DNA of 64,000 nt, taken from positions 5,335,001-5,399,000 of the forward strand of contig NZ_CP045644.1 of NCBI RefSeq assembly GCF_009498455.1, in the 5' to 3' direction. This document shows positions 59,554-64,000 of this stretch, in pieces. The stretch comes from Variovorax paradoxus. Lineage in GTDB: Bacteria > Pseudomonadota > Gammaproteobacteria > Burkholderiales > Burkholderiaceae_C. The position numbers and the translations under genes were made by a program. Within the stretch, counting starts at the first letter, position 1. Each line of letters begins with the position of its first letter. Under the pieces are notes generated by a model. It saw only the letters and a program-made list of their open reading frames with translations, was not told the origin of the DNA and ran no database searches.

Positions 59554-62207
59554 CGGGCCGAATCCGCGGCGCGGCGCGGGAGGGTCTTGGCCTGTTCGAG
59601 GTACGCGCCGTGCGTGTCGGTCACGCTGTCGATCAGGGTCTGCGAGACGTCGGCGCGGAACAGGTTGGCCTCGCGCAGGTCGGTGCGGACCAGGCGGGCT
59701 TTCTGGAGGCTGGCATGCATGAGGTTGGCGCCGCGCAGCGAGGCCTGCGTGAAGTCGGCGCGGATGAACAGGCTTTCGGGCGCATCGCAACCGCTGAGGT
59801 CGGCGCCCGTGAGGCTGCAGGCCGACAGGTCGCAGGTGTCGAGCGTGGCGCGCACGAAGCGCGCGCCGTCCAGCGGCATCTCGCGCAGGCCGCATTGCAC
59901 CAGCGTCGCGTCTACGAAGTCCATGGTGCGCAGGCTGCTGGTGCCGACGAAGCAGGTGGTGTGCAGGGTCGCGCCGCGAAAGGCGATGCCGGTGTCGCCC
60001 GGCGTGTGGGCCCAGGCGCAGGCTTCGAGCCTGGCGCCACTGAAGTCGAGCCGCTCGGCGATGCACGCGATCAGCCCGACCTTGTGGAGCACGGCGCCGC
60101 GAAAGCTGCAGTCTTGCAGGCGCGTCTGCTCGAGGAAGGTCACGTAGGAGAAGCGTGCGGCGTCGAAGCGGCAGTGCGAAACCTGCAGGCCGAGCACGGC
60201 CAGGTGTTCCAGCGAGGCTTGCGAGAAGTCGCAATGGTCGAGTTGCGTCTGCTCGAGCGTGGTGTGGTGCAGTTGCGCGCCGGCGAACACGGTGTGGATG
60301 CACTGGGCCAGGCTGAGGTTCGCACAGTGCAGCACGCAGCCCGCGAGCGACGCGCGCGACAGGCGCGCACGCACGAGCACGGTCTCGGTGGCATCCGCGC
60401 CATCGAGCCGGGCGCCTTCGAGGTTCGCGTGTTCGAGCAAGGTGCGGTGCAGCCGCGCACCGCGCAGGTCCATGCCCGACAGGTCGGCGCCCGTGAGGTC
60501 CATCTCCGAGAGGTCGCGCGTGGTGGCCATCACGTCCAGTACGCGTTGGCGTGCCTCGGTGGCGCGTTCGCCTTCGAGCACGTCGGCCGGCGACTGGTGC
60601 TGCGCGCCCATGCGGTACATGTCGATCAGCCCACGCTGGCCTTTCTCGACCACCTCTGCGAAGGCCTGCTGCTGCGCGGGCGGCAGCGCGGCCGTGCCCG
60701 TGGCAGCGGCGATGCCGAACATGCCCTGCAGCACGGTCTGCGCATCGAAGACGGGCGGGCCCTTGGTCGTGGTGCGGTCGATGCGCGAGACCAACTCTGC
60801 GGAGTCGAAACCGACCTGGCGTGACTCGGCCGCGTTGAGTTGCCCCGCACGTTCCAACTCGCGCCGACCGTCTTCGAGCGCCTTGCGTTGGTCCTCGGTG
60901 AAGCGCCGCGTGCGCTCGACGAACTCGGGCAGCTCGGCGAGCGTCGGCATCTTTCGGAACGGTTCGGGCATCGGCCGTTCGCGCAGCAGGCGCGGATCGT
61001 GACCGGCCTCGCTCGCCTTCTGCATCATGTCCGCGCGCAGCCGGTCGCCGCGTTCGCGCATGTTGCGCACGAGCGCGGATTCCTCGCCGTCGTCCAGCGT
61101 GTCGAGCCAGGGGCCGATGGCCTGTGCGGGCAGCAGTTCGTCGTCGCGGGCCGCATGCAGCGCGCCGGTCTCGGGATCGCAGCGGCGCTGGAGGAGGGCG
61201 AAGTAGTGCGCCAGCGGGCGCGGCGCATCGCTTGCGGCTTCAATCGCCGGCATGACATGCGTCACATCGTCGGCGTCGTCTTCCACGATGTCGATCTCGC
61301 CGTGGTGGATCAGCGCCACCTGTCCGCGGTGCGGAAAGAACCACGCCGTGGTCAGGCGCATGGGCACTTCGTCGAACTGCTCGGGCTCGCGGCCGCGACC
61401 GCTCCGTCGCGCGATGAAGGCGCGCGCACGCCAGTCGGGCAGGCGCCCGCGCTGCACCGGCTGCGTCGGGTGCATGTGCCAGATTTCATAGGGCGTGCCA
61501 CCGGGGATGTGATCGCGCGCGGGCCAGCGCTGCTGCGGCGGCGCGGCGTTGAAGAAGCGCCAGTCCATGTCCTCCGAGAAACCGGGGAACAGGTGCTCGC
61601 GCCAGTGGCCGTCGTACTGGCGGCCGATCAGGCGCATGCGGCTGGGCCGCGTCAGGTCGATCGCGCCGAAGCCGGCCGGCTCGATCTCGCGGTCGGGCCG
61701 GTCGATGCGCTGCTTCGGGTCTTCGATGTTGGCCAGGCGCTGCACCTGCAGGCCGTTGACGATCTCGTGCGCATGGCCGACGCCCTGCGGGTTCTCGGCG
61801 AAGCCGGGGCCGCCATAGGCGCGTGTGGCGTCGAGCCGCATCGACTCGAAGGGTCGTGGCGCAGTGGCGCGGCCATCGAGCCAGAAGCGATCGCCGAACA
61901 CCAGCAGTTGGCGAGAGAGTTCACCCACGCGCATCGCGACGGCGCAGGCGGTCTTGTCGTCCCGATGGTGCGTGTAGGCGTGGCCGGTGGCCAGGAATTC
62001 GGCGTGGGGTTTGGGAATGCCCAGGTCGATGGCGCCCGTGGGGCCGAGCTCTTCGGCGGCGATCTTCCAGAACTCCGGCTCGGGCAGCAGAACGGGCGCG
62101 GCGTCCATCGACACCATGCCCATCAGCGTGACGCCCAGGCGTTGCTGGCGGCCCCGCAGAAAGGGGCGCGTGATGACGCTCAGCCGCAGCGGCTTGACGG
62201 TTTTCAA
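59550..62207 (-). CDS. DUF2169 - pentapeptide repeat fusion protein, T6SS accessory
   Basis: An 885-aa fusion. The N-terminal DUF2169 domain (about 1-330) begins KTVKPLRLSVITRPFLRGRQQRLGVTLMGM. A charged helical linker (about 370-560) follows, then a pentapeptide-repeat beta-helix (about 565-865, MDLTGADLSGMDLRGARLHRTLLEHANL). The start is a TTG at 62207, because no ATG precedes the conserved KPLRLS block and the upstream gene stops 7 bp before. DUF2169 proteins are T6SS adaptor-like factors that mount cargo on VgrG. It overlaps the next pentapeptide gene by 4 bp. Confidence 0.85.
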   Translation of the reverse strand: MKTVKPLRLSVITRPFLRGRQQRLGVTLMGMVSMDAAPVLLPEPEFWKIAAEELGPTGAIDLGIPKPHAEFLATGHAYTHHRDDKTACAVAMRVGELSRQLLVFGDRFWLDGRATAPRPFESMRLDATRAYGGPGFAENPQGVGHAHEIVNGLQVQRLANIEDPKQRIDRPDREIEPAGFGAIDLTRPSRMRLIGRQYDGHWREHLFPGFSEDMDWRFFNAAPPQQRWPARDHIPGGTPYEIWHMHPTQPVQRGRLPDWRARAFIARRSGRGREPEQFDEVPMRLTTAWFFPHRGQVALIHHGEIDIVEDDADDVTHVMPAIEAASDAPRPLAHYFALLQRRCDPETGALHAARDDELLPAQAIGPWLDTLDDGEESALVRNMRERGDRLRADMMQKASEAGHDPRLLRERPMPEPFRKMPTLAELPEFVERTRRFTEDQRKALEDGRRELERAGQLNAAESRQVGFDSAELVSRIDRTTTKGPPVFDAQTVLQGMFGIAAATGTAALPPAQQQAFAEVVEKGQRGLIDMYRMGAQHQSPADVLEGERATEARQRVLDVMATTRDLSEMDLTGADLSGMDLRGARLHRTLLEHANLEGARLDGADATETVLVRARLSRASLAGCVLHCANLSLAQCIHTVFAGAQLHHTTLEQTQLDHCDFSQASLEHLAVLGLQVSHCRFDAARFSYVTFLEQTRLQDCSFRGAVLHKVGLIACIAERLDFSGARLEACAWAHTPGDTGIAFRGATLHTTCFVGTSSLRTMDFVDATLVQCGLREMPLDGARFVRATLDTCDLSACSLTGADLSGCDAPESLFIRADFTQASLRGANLMHASLQKARLVRTDLREANLFRADVSQTLIDSVTDTHGAYLEQAKTLPRRAADSAR

Positions 62208-62214
62208 GGCGCGG

Positions 62215-62652
62215 CTAGCTCCGTGCAGGCGCCATTTCGAGCGGCGTGCGCTGCCGGTCGACCGACACCACGTCGGGATGTGCCGGGTCCTGGACCAGGT
62301 GCAGCGTGGCGCCCGGCACCGCGAGGCGGGGCAGCAGCAGCTCGTCGACCAGCGTGCGCAGCACCACGGTCGGCACCGGCGACGTCGGCGGCATCTGCAG
62401 CGTGAATTCGAGCGCAACCATGCACTGGCCATGGCTGCCCGGGCTCGTGAGCTGGTGTTCGGAGCGCCGCACCTGTGCCACGACGCCGTGCGTGGCCACG
62501 CCCGCAAAGCCCAGGCGCTTGCCGATGCGCCGCTCCTGCGTGTACTTGCGCTGCTCGCGCGTGGCCGTGACGACCACCGCGACGCCGGCCAGCAGCGCCC
62601 CGCCCATCATCACGGCGAAGACGCTCCAGAGGATTTGCTCCCAGACGGCCAT
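62215..62652 (-). CDS. Small single-pass membrane protein in the vgrG operon
   Basis: A 145-aa protein with one N-terminal membrane segment (about 8-28, LWSVFAVMMGGALLAGVAVVVTA) and a cytosolic or periplasmic beta-rich domain ending near an acidic and Arg-containing tail. It starts 14 bp after vgrG and ends 7 bp before the DUF2169 start. No family is recognised. Its position suits an immunity protein or loading factor, but nothing in the sequence proves either. Confidence 0.78.
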   Translation of the reverse strand: MAVWEQILWSVFAVMMGGALLAGVAVVVTATREQRKYTQERRIGKRLGFAGVATHGVVAQVRRSEHQLTSPGSHGQCMVALEFTLQMPPTSPVPTVVLRTLVDELLLPRLAVPGATLHLVQDPAHPDVVSVDRQRTPLEMAPARS

Positions 62653-62666
62653 CGATCGGTGGAAGC

Positions 62667-64000
62667 TCAGACCTTGACGGTCATCGCCTTGGCGGCGAAG
62701 GCCAGGCCGCCGCTCGCGATCTTCATGCCGATGTTCGCGACCTTGAGGTACTTTCCCTCGATCTCGGTCGCGGAGTTCTGCGAGCGGAACACCGCCACGT
62801 CGAGCCGTATGCCCGAGAACTGCGAGTTGAGGAGGTAGTTCTGCTGGCGCAGTCCCCACAGGTCGAGCGCCACCCCGACCGCCGAGAAACGCGCCCCCAC
62901 GCCGCCCGCGCGGTACCAGCGCCAGTCGTTGCTCTTGGCGTAGTTGTTGATGTAGGTCTTCGAGTTGTTCGTGTAGTCGTTCGTGATGTTCTTGTAGGTG
63001 TTCGACGTCGTGTTGTAGACGTTGGTGTTGATCACGTGCTGCGTCGTGTTGTGGATGTGGTTCGTGGTGTTGAAGGTCACGTCCGGCGAGGTGTGCACGG
63101 TGGGTCCGGTCACCGTGGTGTTCGACGGACCGTTGACGAGCACGGTGTTCGACGTGTTGATGGTGTCGTTGCGGCCCGCGCTCACGAAGCGGATTTCCTG
63201 CCCGTCGATGGTGCCGTTGAAGCCGCCGCTGATCGCGAGCGTCACGCCGCCGGAGATGGTGTCGTTCAGCCCGCCGCTGAGCGTGCGCGTCTTGCCGCCC
63301 GTGATGCGCTGCGTCACGCCGCCGCTCACGGTTTCGCTGAAGCCGCCGGTCACGTCGCGCGTGTCGCCGCCGGTGATGGTCTCCGTCGCGCCCGCGGTGA
63401 TGTCGCGCGTCTCGCCGTCCTGGTAGGTGGCCGACTCGTGGCCCTTGATGAGGGTGGTGCGCGTGCCGTCGGTGGTGTGGGTTTCGTCGGCTTCCACTTC
63501 GACGTCGAGGTTGCGCTCGGCGTGCAGCAGGATCTGCTCGGCGCCCGCGCGGTCTTCGAAGCGCAGCATGTTGGCCTGGTTGGCCGCACCGCCGGTGCTG
63601 GAGCGCGTGAGGATGCCGCTGGCCGTGGCGTTCGCGGGCAGTTCCCACGGCGGCATCTGGTCGCTGTTGTAGACGCGGCCGGTGATGATGGGGCGGTCGG
63701 GCTGGCCGCCGATGAAATCGACGATCACTTCCTGGCCCACGCGCGGCATGTGCATGGTGCCGTAGTTGGCACCGGCCCAGTTGCTCGACACGCGCACCCA
63801 GCACGAGCTGTTTTCGTCCGACTTGCCGTAGCGGTCCCAGCGGAACTGCAGCTTCACGCGGCCGAAGCGGTCGGTCCAGATCTCTTCAGGACCGACCACG
63901 GTGGCGGTCTGCGGGCCGTTGGTGCGCGGGCGAGGCGTCTTCCGCGCGGGGCGGTAGGGCACGCCCGAAGGCAGCACGGTGAAGTCGAACTCGCACACCG
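62667..64000 (-). CDS. vgrG: Type VI secretion spike protein VgrG (C-terminal part; 5' end outside window)
   Basis: The visible 444 residues hold the gp5-like OB-fold (GRVKLQFRWDRYGKSDENSSCWVRVSSNWAGANYGTMHMPRVGQEVIVDFIGGQPDRPIITGRVYN) and the VgrG beta-helix (ANMLRFEDRAGAEQILLHAERN). Eight octapeptide repeats ending in GG follow, then an Asn/Thr-rich stretch and a C-terminal domain of about 100 residues. VgrG trimers tip the T6SS tube and carry effectors. The N-terminal gp27-like part lies beyond base 64000. It leads the cargo operon. Confidence 0.93.
   Translation of the reverse strand, partial: VCEFDFTVLPSGVPYRPARKTPRPRTNGPQTATVVGPEEIWTDRFGRVKLQFRWDRYGKSDENSSCWVRVSSNWAGANYGTMHMPRVGQEVIVDFIGGQPDRPIITGRVYNSDQMPPWELPANATASGILTRSSTGGAANQANMLRFEDRAGAEQILLHAERNLDVEVEADETHTTDGTRTTLIKGHESATYQDGETRDITAGATETITGGDTRDVTGGFSETVSGGVTQRITGGKTRTLSGGLNDTISGGVTLAISGGFNGTIDGQEIRFVSAGRNDTINTSNTVLVNGPSNTTVTGPTVHTSPDVTFNTTNHIHNTTQHVINTNVYNTTSNTYKNITNDYTNNSKTYINNYAKSNDWRWYRAGGVGARFSAVGVALDLWGLRQQNYLLNSQFSGIRLDVAVFRSQNSATEIEGKYLKVANIGMKIASGGLAFAAKAMTVKV
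63201..63404 (-). repeat. Octapeptide repeats in VgrG spike
   Basis: About eight and a half copies of a 24-bp unit encode x-x-I/V/L-T/S-G-G-x-T/S, for example DVTGGFSE, TVSGGVTQ, RITGGKTR, TLSGGLND, TISGGVTL. The period and the GG turns suit a triangular trimeric beta-helix needle extension. Confidence 0.8.

Overview
The window is GC-rich DNA with tightly packed genes. It carries two Bug/TctC-type solute-binding proteins, many LysR regulators paired with drug-efflux pumps, a beta-proteobacterial minor-pilin cluster and a type VI secretion VgrG cargo cluster. This combination points to a Burkholderiales chromosome, most likely Comamonadaceae close to Variovorax. That is an inference from gene content; no rRNA or other marker gene is present.

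Layout. 1-9245: accessory metabolism and small transport/regulator pairs (glutathione S-transferase, short-chain dehydrogenase, azoreductase with a divergent LysR, a degenerate lone ABC ATPase, GNAT, a GlxA-type regulator divergent from a dienelactone hydrolase, and an MFS pump divergent from a LysR). 9194-16513: a 2-keto-4-pentenoate hydratase-type gene, two large hairpin repeats, and a divergent regulon in which a GntR repressor sits between aminotransferase + Bug genes and a D-2-hydroxyglutarate-dehydrogenase-type flavoprotein. Two identical palindromes lie in the divergent promoter. 16541-23697: a six-gene minor pilin/PilY1 operon (fimT, pilV, pilW, pilX, pilE, pilY1), several genes overlapping by 4 bp. 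23949-31319: DNA repair methyltransferase, four MFS transporters, a LysR and a PPOX protein. 31340-35047: the pqi envelope-lipid transport operon, with PqiA split into two genes. 35205-38316: a DHA2 pump plus a Baeyer-Villiger-type monooxygenase.

38492-44267 holds a secreted PAN-PAN-phosphodiesterase and a FecI/FecR/TonB-receptor iron-signalling unit. The fecR gene and the receptor gene are each preceded by the same ECF-type promoter sequence. 44404-47778 holds a VOC protein and a four-gene operon (GIY-YIG protein, MarR, DUF2239, MATE pump) driven by a promoter that looks leaderless and is flanked by paired CCCGGG operators. 47835-52650 holds a membrane protein and three secreted proteins, one of them an Ala/Gly/Ser/Thr low-complexity chain. 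They are transcribed divergently from a LuxR-type response regulator and its histidine kinase. 52730-57315: Tex, a patatin-like hydrolase and a second Bug protein. 57331-64000: a T6SS cargo operon running from vgrG (cut by the window edge) through a small membrane protein, DUF2169-pentapeptide, pentapeptide and DUF3540 genes to a DUF4150 PAAR-like protein.

No rRNA, tRNA, CRISPR array, prophage or complete insertion sequence was seen. The signals that look least explained by ordinary annotation are the two hairpin elements at 10001-10232 (same core, unrelated stems), the duplicated ECF promoter, the leaderless MarR-operon promoter, the secreted low-complexity cluster with its two-component system, and the toxin-less VgrG/pentapeptide operon.
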